This document shows positions 1 through 6,322 of a stretch of DNA of 9,137 nt, in pieces. The stretch comes from Desulfocapsa sulfexigens. Lineage in GTDB: Bacteria > Desulfobacterota > Desulfobulbia > Desulfobulbales > Desulfocapsaceae. Location of the stretch: assembly GCA_015661935.1 (NCBI GenBank), contig DQVD01000242.1, positions 1 to 9,137 of the forward strand, written 5' to 3'. The notes beneath the pieces are model-generated. The model did not search any database, had not been told where the DNA came from, and saw nothing but the letters and a program-made list of their open reading frames with translations. Within the stretch, counting starts at the first letter, position 1. Each line of letters opens with the position of its first letter. The translations under genes and the position numbers were made by a program.

Positions 1-129
1 GAACAGAAATTTTCAGGTATTGAAGAATTGTCGAATCAGATTGCAAAAGATGTTGTTCGCGCAAAAGAAGTTCTTAGGGAACAGCAGAACGAATTGACTC
101 TGTCATGCGAAGAACACTTTAATCGATAA
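1..129 (+). CDS. 3' end of an unidentified protein
   Basis: The first 42 codons of frame 1 are open and end at TAA 127-129, so this is the C-terminal tail of a gene that starts before the window. The tail is strongly charged and probably helical (for example EELSNQIAKDVVRAKEVLRE), with one Cys near the end. It shows no motif I can assign to a family. It runs in the same direction as everything downstream, but 187 bases and a candidate promoter separate it from the next gene, so it probably belongs to another transcription unit. It could also be a chance open frame, because only 43 codons are visible. Confidence 0.5.
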   Translation, partial: EQKFSGIEELSNQIAKDVVRAKEVLREQQNELTLSCEEHFNR

Positions 130-167
130 TCAGATCTTGGGTGGTGAATGCTACAGGAATTTTCTTC

Positions 168-195
168 TTGCATGTAAGTGGATGGTGTCTATAGT
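168..195 (+). promoter_or_regulatory. Candidate sigma70-type promoter for the TPR cluster
   Basis: TTGCAT (168-173) and TATAGT (190-195) are separated by 16 bases. They match the -35 and -10 consensus at 4 and 5 of 6 positions. Transcription would start near 202 and give a leader of about 115 bases before the ATG at 317. It is the best promoter match between the upstream partial gene and the first TPR gene. This is pattern matching only; AT-rich intergenic DNA produces such matches by chance. Confidence 0.35.
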
Positions 196-271
196 GTACT
201 CGCTTCAACTCAATATTAATGGAGTAGTGTTATGTTTCCGGCATTAAGCCGTCAATGAAATTTATCTTAAA

Positions 272-292
272 ACTTAATACTTAACACTTAGA
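272..292 (+). repeat. Three tandem 7-base repeats (ACTTANN) before the first TPR gene
   Basis: ACTTAAT (272-278), ACTTAAC (279-285) and ACTTAGA (286-292) follow each other without gaps. They share a five-base core and lie 24 bases before the ATG at 317, in the mRNA leader. They could be a short binding site or simply low-complexity AT-rich sequence. Confidence 0.5.
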
Positions 293-316
293 TACTCACT
301 GAAATAGAGGAAAATC

Positions 317-970
317 ATGGATCAGGAAAATATAGAGAACGTTGAAAATTTGGCCGAAGACCTGCCTAGAGTTATTGCAGAGATGGAGAAAAAATGTAAG
401 CAGGCTCCTGATAATGTAGTCGCCTGGCATCATCTTGGCCTTGTTTATATGAAGGCCGGAAGAATTGAAGATGCAATAGAGAGTCTTGAAAAATGTATCG
501 TAATAGATGACCAGGCTAATCAGCCCATGATTAATCTTGGAGCTATTTATTTTGGTCAGGGTAATCTTGATAAAGCCCAGGAACTGAATGAGATGGCAAT
601 TGCGGTTCAACCTGATCTTTCAGCTCAGGCTTACGCAAACCTTGGCCTAATCTGGCAACAGCGAAATGAAATGGACAAATCCATTGTCTTCTATGAAAAA
701 GCCATTCAATATGACCCAAAACTTGCCACTGTATGGATGAATCTCACCTCTGTTCTCACCATGAAAGGAGAGGACGAGCGCGCTTTAAAATCGGCACGCA
801 AGGCAACTGAGCTTGAACCGGATTCTGCCCTTGCTCAAAATAATCTTGCCGTGGCGCTCTTTTTCAGTGGAGATTTTGCCACTGCAAAAAATCACATAGA
901 AAAAGCCAGGGAATTGGGCTACTCTGTTGATCCTAATTTTGAAGCCGCTCTGGAAGAAAAACTGGCATAA
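317..970 (+). CDS. Tetratricopeptide repeat protein, five TPRs, role unknown
   Basis: This is a soluble 217-residue protein with no signal peptide or membrane segment. After an acidic N-terminal 30 residues it holds about five TPR units on a 34-residue period, at roughly residues 34-67, 68-101, 103-136, 137-170 and 171-204. TPR hallmarks are visible: W/Y-xx-LG near each helix A (WHHLGLVY, MINLGAIY, AYANLGLI) and a Pro closing several units (VQPD, YDPK, LEPD). TPR arrays are protein-binding scaffolds, so the likely role is assembling partners rather than catalysis. The start is ATG 317 with AGAGG at 306-310. The gene lies 79 bases before the zinc-ribbon/helical-repeat gene and near a second TPR gene, which suggests a shared but unknown process. 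The family call is firm; the function is not known. Confidence 0.9.
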   Translation: MDQENIENVENLAEDLPRVIAEMEKKCKQAPDNVVAWHHLGLVYMKAGRIEDAIESLEKCIVIDDQANQPMINLGAIYFGQGNLDKAQELNEMAIAVQPDLSAQAYANLGLIWQQRNEMDKSIVFYEKAIQYDPKLATVWMNLTSVLTMKGEDERALKSARKATELEPDSALAQNNLAVALFFSGDFATAKNHIEKARELGYSVDPNFEAALEEKLA

Positions 971-972
971 AA

Positions 973-989
973 AGGATTCGTACGATCCT
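973..989 (+). other. Small hairpin just after the first TPR gene
   Basis: AGGATT (973-978) pairs with GATCCT (984-989) around a CGTAC loop: six pairs, one of them T-G. It starts three bases after the TPR stop codon. No T-run follows, so it is not a standard Rho-independent terminator. It may mark an mRNA end or processing point, or be chance. Confidence 0.3.
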
Positions 990-1049
990 GTATTGTGTTT
1001 GTGAGTGTAGCACTGTTGAAAAATGTCTGAAAAGTTATAGAAAAAGAGT

Positions 1050-2207
1050 ATGAAAAAGCAAAAAATTACCACTGCTCCCTGGTGTCCTTTCTGTGGGCAG
1101 AAAGTTGCTCGGGCAACTGATGCTATTGAACGGAGAATGCAGGAGTTTCAGGTAGGGCGTTGCGAGTGCGGTGCCGTTTATAGCTGCGATCCCACCGGGC
1201 ATAATGTTGGTTCTGCAATGGTTGAAACACTGGTTTTCGCCTGCAATGATAACTGGGATTTTGCCTGGGATCTGATGCCGGAAGATGACTACCTCACAGG
1301 TCGTATAGAAGATTATGATGACGTTACTCATCAGGTGATAAATACAAGAAATATTGATGGACGCCCTGTTCGGGGCGTGCTCTATTTCGTTCGTTTGCAC
1401 ACAGAGATCGCAGAGATTGCGAAGCGGGTAAAAATAAAACAGGATGCTCTTGCCCGCGAGAGTGTGGAGCCTGTTGCGGGAGTTGATGAGAGTGTATCTT
1501 TGCCAGCGCCAGAGTCCCGGCTCAATCCTGAAAGGGTGAAAATTAAAGCGACCAGGAAAGGGGTGAAAGAGGCACGGGATAAAAGAGATATCGATCTTCT
1601 TGTGACACTTTGCTTTGATAACAAAAAGACTCTGCGTCTTCTACAGAGATTATTATATGATGTTAATGAGGCGCGTCGCTGGGAAACGGCATGGATCATT
1701 GGTCAGGTTTGCTCAAGGGTAGCGACTAGAGAACCCGGCCAGGTTTCGGAAATGATTCATCGTCTCTTTGAGGTAACTTCTGATTCAGCTGCTGCTCCCT
1801 GGGGAATGCTTGAAACATTAGGGGAAGTGATTGCTGAGCGGCCCGATATTTTTGGGGCTTTCACACGACATTTACTTAATTATATGGGAGATGAGTCTAC
1901 CCAGGTGCAGGTTGTCTGGGCGCTCTCCAGAGTTGCTGAGAAAAGACCGGATCTGATTCGTGCTACTCCTTTTTTCAATTTGTTTCATTTCCTGAAACAT
2001 CCCAAACCGGAAATGCGTGGTCTTGTTGTACAATTACTTGGTCGGATAAGAGCAACAGAGGTAAGTATGCAGCTCCTGGAACTGAGTGACGATAATGAGA
2101 CATTGATTATATGGGAAGCTGGAAAACCTGTGGAATATACTGTTTCGCAACTGGTTCAAGTTGCACTTGGACAAATTAACGAAGGGGATACGAAAAATGA
2201 TAAGTAA
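1050..2207 (+). CDS. Zinc-ribbon plus helical-repeat (HEAT-like) protein, DVU0298-like
   Basis: This is a soluble 385-residue protein. The N-terminus has a zinc-ribbon pattern: Cys12 and Cys15 (WCPFCG) with Cys38 and Cys40 (CECG), and Cys46 and His51 close by. A linker rich in charged residues (about 120-175) leads to an alpha-helical C-terminal half (about 180-375). That half has HEAT/armadillo-like repeated segments, for example RRWETAWIIGQV, PWGMLETLGEVIAERPDIFG and VQVVWALSRVAEKRPDLI. From memory this resembles the DVU0298 family of Desulfovibrio and relatives; I cannot confirm this by search. ATG 1050 is the first possible start after an in-frame stop at 1038-1040 and keeps the zinc ribbon. 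The ribosome site is poor, because AAGAG (1044-1048) lies almost against the ATG. The last 11 bases overlap the next TPR gene, implying translational coupling. The function is unknown; a protein-protein adaptor is an inference. Confidence 0.85.
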   Translation: MKKQKITTAPWCPFCGQKVARATDAIERRMQEFQVGRCECGAVYSCDPTGHNVGSAMVETLVFACNDNWDFAWDLMPEDDYLTGRIEDYDDVTHQVINTRNIDGRPVRGVLYFVRLHTEIAEIAKRVKIKQDALARESVEPVAGVDESVSLPAPESRLNPERVKIKATRKGVKEARDKRDIDLLVTLCFDNKKTLRLLQRLLYDVNEARRWETAWIIGQVCSRVATREPGQVSEMIHRLFEVTSDSAAAPWGMLETLGEVIAERPDIFGAFTRHLLNYMGDESTQVQVVWALSRVAEKRPDLIRATPFFNLFHFLKHPKPEMRGLVVQLLGRIRATEVSMQLLELSDDNETLIIWEAGKPVEYTVSQLVQVALGQINEGDTKNDK

Positions 2208-2802
2208 TATACAGCCCATAGGCGACATAAAGAAAGCTGGCAGGAAAGAGGAAAAGAAACGATCTTCTGATCCTATTCAGGCTGAGTATGATGACGGTAT
2301 AGAGTTTTTAAAAGAAAATGATCTTACCCGGGCAGCTGTAGCCTTTCATAATGTTTTACGTAGTTACGAGGAAAAAAAGCATCAGGATGGTATTGCTAAT
2401 GCCTCTAATCAACTTGGGAAGGTGTATCTCGAGAAGGGTGAGTTTGAAAAAGCCAAAATTCATTATCAGCGTGCCTGGGATATATGTGATCGTTTTGGGG
2501 ATCCCATGAGCCTGTTGGCTCTATCCATGCAGTTGGTTGTGGTGCACCGTGGTTTAAATGACAATGACAAGGCCCTAGAGATTTGTTTTGATATGCTTGA
2601 TGTTCATAACCGGAACAATAATCCACAGGGTGCGGTGGCCACCATGGAAACCATTGCTGATATTTACCTTGCTCAGGATGAAAAGGCTAAAGCTGCCGAT
2701 ACATATCGTACTATCGCTTCTATTCACACTAATTTTAAACATAAAAACACTGCCGAGAAATTCAATTCAAGAGCAAAAGAGTTGGAAGCAGAAGCGGCTT
2801 AA
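2197..2802 (+). CDS. Tetratricopeptide repeat protein with 40-residue units, role unknown
   Basis: This is a soluble 201-residue protein. A basic, probably disordered N-terminal 25 residues (Lys/Arg-rich) precede four helical-hairpin units on a 40-residue period, at about residues 27-60, 66-99, 107-139 and 146-179. This longer period is typical of TPR_12-like arrays; examples are YDDGIEFLKENDLTRAAVAF and LGKVYLEKGEFEKAKIHY. A TTG at 2161 would add 12 residues. ATG 2197 is preferred because GAAGGGG (2181-2187) lies nine bases before it and the gene then overlaps the upstream stop by 11 bases, a common coupled arrangement. It is probably co-transcribed with ribE, which begins 15 bases after its stop. 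A scaffold role is inferred from the fold; no specific partner can be named. Confidence 0.88.
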   Translation: MISNIQPIGDIKKAGRKEEKKRSSDPIQAEYDDGIEFLKENDLTRAAVAFHNVLRSYEEKKHQDGIANASNQLGKVYLEKGEFEKAKIHYQRAWDICDRFGDPMSLLALSMQLVVVHRGLNDNDKALEICFDMLDVHNRNNNPQGAVATMETIADIYLAQDEKAKAADTYRTIASIHTNFKHKNTAEKFNSRAKELEAEAA

Positions 2803-2817
2803 GGTGTCGGACATAGA

Positions 2818-3480
2818 ATGTTTACCGGGATTATAGAGGGCATAGGGAAGTTAGTTGCCAAGCGTAATGCGGGCGGTGGAATGGCCTTTGATCTTGAGGC
2901 AGGATTTGATCTCAGTAATCCTGTAGAGGGTGAATCAATTGCTGTGAATGGAGTCTGTCTCACGGCGTATAATATAGCAGGAAGAAAGTTTACAGTAGAC
3001 GTCTCTCCAGAGAGTCTGTCTCGTACAATTCTTGGGAGCTTAAGTGTTGGTGCCGGAGTAAATATGGAGCGTGCGCTTCAATTGTCTGATCGTCTTGGCG
3101 GACATATTGTCTCGGGCCATGTCGATTGTGTCGCAACTGTCCGTGAACGCCAGTCCAAAGGTGATTTTACTCTATTTTCATTGGGATTTCCCAGGGAGTT
3201 TGGACGCTACGTTATTGAAAAAGGCTCCATTGCCATCAATGGTGTAAGTCTCACTGTGAACAGTTGCAGTAGCGACACTTTTGATGTCTCTATTATTCCC
3301 CATACTTTGCAAGAGACCACACTCGGATTGCTTGTGAAAGGGAGTAAAGTGAATATTGAAGTTGATATTATTGGAAAATATGTTGAAAAAATGCTTTTAA
3401 CAAAAGATGTCGGTGAAAAAAAAGCTGATGCAGGTAATGGTATAAACCCAGCATTTCTTGCAGAAAATGGTTTTTTTTAG
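2818..3480 (+). CDS. ribE: Riboflavin synthase, alpha chain
   Basis: It converts two molecules of 6,7-dimethyl-8-ribityllumazine into riboflavin and a pyrimidinedione that RibH reuses; this is the last step of riboflavin synthesis, in the cytosol. The 220-residue protein starts with the family signature MFTGIIE. It has two homologous lumazine-binding barrels, seen as paired motifs: NGVCLT (44-49) and NGVSLTV (141-147), with GGHIVSGHVD (94-103) opening the second barrel. Length is slightly above the usual 200-217, with a Lys-rich tail after about residue 190. AAGGTG (2801-2806) overlaps the stop of the upstream TPR gene and serves ATG 2818, suggesting one transcript. The final codons and TAG stop sit in an eight-T run (3471-3478). 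It joins ribBA and ribH downstream. Some species call this gene ribC. Confidence 0.97.
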   Translation: MFTGIIEGIGKLVAKRNAGGGMAFDLEAGFDLSNPVEGESIAVNGVCLTAYNIAGRKFTVDVSPESLSRTILGSLSVGAGVNMERALQLSDRLGGHIVSGHVDCVATVRERQSKGDFTLFSLGFPREFGRYVIEKGSIAINGVSLTVNSCSSDTFDVSIIPHTLQETTLGLLVKGSKVNIEVDIIGKYVEKMLLTKDVGEKKADAGNGINPAFLAENGFF

Positions 3481-3487
3481 TGCCTTA
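3477..3487 (+). repeat. TTAGTGCCTTA, first copy of an 11-base repeat
   Basis: The 11-base word TTAGTGCCTTA overlaps the ribE stop codon here and is repeated exactly at 5398-5408, just after ribH. A nine-base inverted copy (TAAGGCACT) lies at 5630-5638. Exact 11-base repeats are expected a few times by chance in a window this size, so shared origin is uncertain. Confidence 0.4.
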
Positions 3488-3500
3488 TAATTTGGGGATG

Positions 3501-3570
3501 TCTGTTTGTGTGACTGGAAACAGAACAGTGGATTTTAATGGTTATGTTTTTATATACCGTTAAGGCCTTA
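3501..3570 (+). other. Hairpins in the ribE-ribBA gap
   Basis: The 158-base gap holds two stem-loops. The first pairs TCTGTTT (3501-3507) with AAACAGA (3518-3524), seven perfect pairs and a ten-base loop. The second pairs TAATGGT (3536-3542) with ACCGTTA (3556-3562), seven pairs including one T-G. The perfect 10-base palindrome TAAGGCCTTA follows at 3561-3570. None has a T-run after it, so simple termination is unlikely. No conserved FMN-riboswitch elements are visible. Their role is unknown; they may tune ribBA expression. Confidence 0.4.
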
Positions 3571-3638
3571 CCCCTTTAGAGTCAAGCGATTGAATTGATG
3601 TTTACTATACGCAATATTATTATAATAGGTTGATTGTT

Positions 3639-4850
3639 ATGGCAGTGAGTCCCATTGATGAAGTAATTGAAGAGATAAAAGCCGGGAAGATGGTTATTCT
3701 TGTTGATGATGAAGATCGTGAGAATGAAGGTGATCTCTATATGGCAGCATCTGCTGTCACTCCTGAAGCGGTTAATTTCATGGCCACTCATGGAAGGGGA
3801 CTTATTTGTCTCACTCTTAGTTCTGAATTGATTGATAAGTTAGAACTTCCCATGATGGTCTCTGATAATAAATCGCCTTATGGGACTGGTTTCACAGTAA
3901 GTATTGAGGCTACTACCGGTGTTACAACCGGTATCTCAGCGGCAGACAGGGCGCGTACCATTGAAGCCGCTGTCGCACCCGATGCAAAACCTACGGATAT
4001 AATCAGCCCTGGTCACATTTTTCCACTTCGTGCCCGTGATGGTGGAGTGCTTGTTCGACTTGGACAAACTGAAGGATCTGTTGACCTGTCCCGTCTCGCT
4101 GGACTCACTCCTGCAGGTGTGATCTGTGAGATCATGAAAGAAGATGGTACCATGGCTAGAATGCCGGATCTTGAGATATTTGCAGAAGAGCACGATCTGA
4201 AGATCTGTACCATTGCTGATTTGGTTGAGTATCGCCTTCGTGAGGATATTCTTGTTCACCGGGCAGCAGAGGCCAGAATCCCAACAGAGCATGCTGGTGA
4301 ATTTACAGCTGTTGTCTACAGGAATGATGTGGATAACTTTGAACACATTGCCTTGGTTAAGGGTGAGATTGATCCAGAGAAAAAGGTTCTGGTGAGAGTT
4401 CATTCCGAATGTTTAACTGGTGATGTTTTTGGATCTGCTCGTTGTGATTGCGGCGACCAGCTCCATGCAGCCATGCGTATGATAGATCAGGAAGGCATCG
4501 GAGTTATACTCTATATGCGTCAGGAAGGGCGTGGAATTGGTCTGATTAATAAGTTGAAGGCGTATACTTTACAGGATGACGGCATGGATACCGTTGAGGC
4601 GAATCATAAGCTTGGTTTTAAGGCTGATCTTCGTGATTATGGAATCGGTGCTCAGATTTTACGTGATCTTGGTGTGCGGAAGATGAGTTTACTTACTAAC
4701 AATCCCAAGAAGATTATTGGGCTTGAAGGCTATGGCATCGAGGTTGTAGATCGCTTTCCAATCGAAATGGAGGCTCGTGAAGAAAATAAAAGTTACCTCC
4801 AGTGTAAACGTGATCGTATGGGACATCTTATAGAAGTGGATGAAAATTGA
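3639..4850 (+). CDS. ribBA: Bifunctional RibBA: DHBP synthase / GTP cyclohydrolase II
   Basis: It makes both riboflavin precursors: 3,4-dihydroxy-2-butanone 4-phosphate from ribulose 5-phosphate (N-terminal domain, about 1-200) and 2,5-diamino-6-ribosylamino-pyrimidinone phosphate from GTP (C-terminal domain, about 205-400). The RibB half shows [10 protein letters not shown] (23-32, with Glu28 matching the metal-binding Glu38 of E. coli) and GTGFTV, and Glu164 matches catalytic Glu174. Residue 143 is Gln (codon CAA 4065-4067) where E. coli has the metal-binding His153 of its HTE motif. The RibA half is complete: zinc ligands Cys258, Cys269 and Cys271, the EGRGIGL motif, and a LTNNPKK segment. 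The total of 403 residues is normal for the fusion. ATG 3639 is chosen over TTG 3630 because AGGT (3627-3630) sits eight bases before it. The GTP half is almost certainly active; RibB activity needs testing. Confidence 0.96.
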   Translation: MAVSPIDEVIEEIKAGKMVILVDDEDRENEGDLYMAASAVTPEAVNFMATHGRGLICLTLSSELIDKLELPMMVSDNKSPYGTGFTVSIEATTGVTTGISAADRARTIEAAVAPDAKPTDIISPGHIFPLRARDGGVLVRLGQTEGSVDLSRLAGLTPAGVICEIMKEDGTMARMPDLEIFAEEHDLKICTIADLVEYRLREDILVHRAAEARIPTEHAGEFTAVVYRNDVDNFEHIALVKGEIDPEKKVLVRVHSECLTGDVFGSARCDCGDQLHAAMRMIDQEGIGVILYMRQEGRGIGLINKLKAYTLQDDGMDTVEANHKLGFKADLRDYGIGAQILRDLGVRKMSLLTNNPKKIIGLEGYGIEVVDRFPIEMEAREENKSYLQCKRDRMGHLIEVDEN

Positions 4851-4906
4851 TAATTGTAGGCAACCTGCAGAATTAAATCAGGATGGTAAGTAAGGAATAG
4901 AAAAAT

Positions 4907-5374
4907 ATGGCAAATTATATCGAAGGTAATCTGAAAGCGGATGGGAAGAAATTTGGGATTATTGTTGCCCGGTTTAATTCCTTTATTTGTGAGAAACTTC
5001 TCGAAGGAGCACTCGACAGCTTGCTCCGTTCCGGTGCGTCTGATGATGATATTGATGTGGTTCGGGTTCCCGGTGCCTTTGAGATTCCTCTTATTGCAAA
5101 AAAAATGGCCAAGTCTCAGAAGTATGATGCAATAATCTGTTTGGGCGTAGTTATCCGCGGAGCCACACCTCATTTTGATGTTGTGGTAAATGAGGTTTCC
5201 AAAGGATCAGCCCAGGTTGGGCTTGAAACTGAGGTGCCGGTTATTTTTGGTGTGTTGACTACGGAAACCATTGAGCAGGCGATCGAACGTTCTGGAACCA
5301 AGGCTGGTAATAAAGGTTCAGATGTGGCCATAGCAGCAATTGAAATGGCTGATTTGATCACCAAGTTTCAGTAA
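4907..5374 (+). CDS. ribH: 6,7-dimethyl-8-ribityllumazine synthase
   Basis: It condenses 5-amino-6-ribitylaminouracil with 3,4-dihydroxy-2-butanone 4-phosphate to form lumazine, the substrate of RibE. At 155 residues it is of normal length, and it shows the family's motifs in order: ARFN (21-24, ring binding), VPGAFEIP (54-61), [12 protein letters not shown] (80-91) with the catalytic His89, [12 protein letters not shown] (117-128) and GTKAGNKG (130-137, phosphate binding). The family forms pentamers or 60-subunit shells; which applies here cannot be read from sequence. ATG 4907 follows AAGGA (4892-4896). The gene lies 56 bases after ribBA with no terminator between them, so both are probably on one transcript. 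A long structured non-coding stretch follows before nusB. Confidence 0.97.
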   Translation: MANYIEGNLKADGKKFGIIVARFNSFICEKLLEGALDSLLRSGASDDDIDVVRVPGAFEIPLIAKKMAKSQKYDAIICLGVVIRGATPHFDVVVNEVSKGSAQVGLETEVPVIFGVLTTETIEQAIERSGTKAGNKGSDVAIAAIEMADLITKFQ

Positions 5375-5397
5375 GATGGTCGGCATCTGTCTGATGG

Positions 5398-5408
5398 TTA
5401 GTGCCTTA
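5398..5408 (+). repeat. TTAGTGCCTTA, second copy of the 11-base repeat
   Basis: This is an exact copy of 3477-3487. Its inner nine bases (AGTGCCTTA, 5400-5408) are the inverted complement of 5630-5638, so the pair brackets the structured region between ribH and nusB. It could form an outer stem, but 5631-5638 can also join the downstream terminator-like hairpin. Confidence 0.45.
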
Positions 5409-5447
5409 CAGAATAATTTCTTGTTTTTTCAAAGACATTATCTGATA

Positions 5448-5660
5448 AGGAACGGGAATTAAATAACCTGAACATATCGGAGTCTCGTACCTCGCTTACC
5501 TGCGCTGTATTTTTTTTCGTCAGCTATACTTTAAAAAGCTTTGCATACTCCTTGTATGTAACGTTTTTGCAAGTATAGCAGGCGGAACAAAGGACAAGTA
5601 AGATGTTCAGGTCATGTAATGTACGTTCCTAAGGCACTTATCCAGTGAACTGCCTTTCTT
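5448..5660 (+). ncRNA. Candidate structured RNA between ribH and nusB (long rod plus terminator-like hairpin)
   Basis: Bases 5448-5630 are nested inverted repeats. The outer arms 5448-5475 and 5603-5630 match at 23 of 28 positions, with perfect 7-pair (AGGAACG/CGTTCCT) and 10-pair (ACCTGAACAT/ATGTTCAGGT) ends. A 19-base one-sided bulge (5476-5494) follows, then CTTACCTG (5495-5502) against CAAGTAAG (5595-5602) with one mismatch. An internal loop (5503-5517, including eight T, against 5585-5594) leads to the apical hairpin 5518-5584: CGTC/GGCG, GCTATACTT/AAGTATAGC, AAAAA/TTTTT and TTGCATAC/GTATGTAA with a TCCTT loop. Next, AAGGCA (5631-5636) can pair with TGCCTT (5651-5656), followed by TTTCTT. 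About 183 nt with a central loop resembles 6S RNA in outline, but I see no diagnostic sequence. It could also be a nusB leader or a miniature inverted-repeat element. The only upstream promoter matches are weak. Confidence 0.4.
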
Positions 5661-5724
5661 CCTGAACAGGGTGAGTTGGCTATTCTCTCTTTTATTTACT
5701 TTTTTTTTAGATAGTATTGATCTT

Positions 5725-6153
5725 ATGGGTATACGGCGAAATTCACGAGAGGCGGTTTTGCAGTTTCTCTTTCAGGATGATTTTAAAGGTTTTGAAGAAG
5801 GGTTTGATCAAAATCTGGAGCAGCGTTTTGAGGATTTTTGTTCTCTGTACGATGTACAGAAAAAAGCCCGTCCCTATGCTGTGCAGCTGCTTGAAGGTGT
5901 GTATGCTAAACGTTTGGATGTTGATACGACGATTAGTAAGCATGCCAGTAACTGGCGCCTTGAACGTATTGATGTAACAGATAGAAATATCCTTCGAATT
6001 GCAGTGTATGAAATGATACATTGCGAGGATGTCCCACCCGAAGTTGCCATAAATGAGGCGGTGGAAATCGCAAAACGTTTTTGTGCAGGTGAGTCTCCTG
6101 CTTTTGTAAACGGTATCCTTGATGCTGTGAAGGCAGGACTGGCTAAATCATAA
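5725..6153 (+). CDS. nusB: Transcription antitermination factor NusB
   Basis: NusB binds boxA RNA together with NusE (S10) in the antitermination complex that keeps RNA polymerase elongating on rRNA operons. The 142-residue all-helical protein matches the family throughout: RRNSREAVLQFLFQ (4-17, the Arg-rich helix near the RNA face), NWRLERIDVTDRNILRIAVYE (76-96), VAINEAVEIAKRF (107-119) and SPAFVNGILDAV (124-135). The open frame runs back to a GTG at 5671, but those 18 residues are hydrophobic, T-run-derived and unlike NusB. ATG 5725 gives the usual MGxRRxxRE start. No clear ribosome site precedes it; a nine-T run ends at 5708. nusB next to ribH is a common bacterial arrangement. Here 350 bases with a structured element separate them, so nusB may have its own control. 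Confidence 0.95.
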   Translation: MGIRRNSREAVLQFLFQDDFKGFEEGFDQNLEQRFEDFCSLYDVQKKARPYAVQLLEGVYAKRLDVDTTISKHASNWRLERIDVTDRNILRIAVYEMIHCEDVPPEVAINEAVEIAKRFCAGESPAFVNGILDAVKAGLAKS

Positions 6154-6236
6154 TAATTCCCGTCTGTATTTCTGTTTTTGCACTTCTCCCTTCCTGTCTA
6201 CCCGTGTCATCTTGCATTTTCCTTTAAACACGATTA

Positions 6237-6261
6237 GATCATTTATCAGTTGTTTCTGATC
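6237..6261 (+). other. Overlapping inverted repeats upstream of ftsK
   Basis: In the nusB-ftsK gap, ATCAG (6245-6249) pairs with CTGAT (6256-6260) around a six-base loop. GATCA (6237-6241) can instead pair with TGATC (6257-6261). The first has an operator-like layout. No strong promoter was found in the gap, so any regulatory role is speculative. Confidence 0.2.
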
Positions 6262-6322
6262 GTACTATCCTGCTGGTATTAATTTAATTCTGTTTAATCT
6301 TTTAGTGAATAGTGACATTATC

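Noticed and set aside
3621..3626. Perfect TATAAT just upstream of ribBA
   Set aside because: No -35 match lies at 16-18 bases, and a start from it would fall after the ribosome site at 3627, leaving ribBA without it.
4213..4395. Alternative-frame 60-codon ORF inside ribBA
   Set aside because: It lies wholly within the conserved ribBA reading frame and has no recognisable product.
5375..5430. Rho-independent terminator directly after ribH
   Set aside because: The CATC/GATG hairpin at about 5382-5396 has only four pairs and the T-rich stretch is some 25 bases away.
5671..5724. GTG 5671 as the start of nusB, adding 18 residues
   Set aside because: The added residues are hydrophobic, come largely from T-runs and are absent from the NusB family, whose conserved start is MGxRRxxRE at 5725.
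6212..6240. TTGCAT-17-TAGATC as an ftsK promoter
   Set aside because: The -10 matches only 3 of 6 positions; too weak to list.
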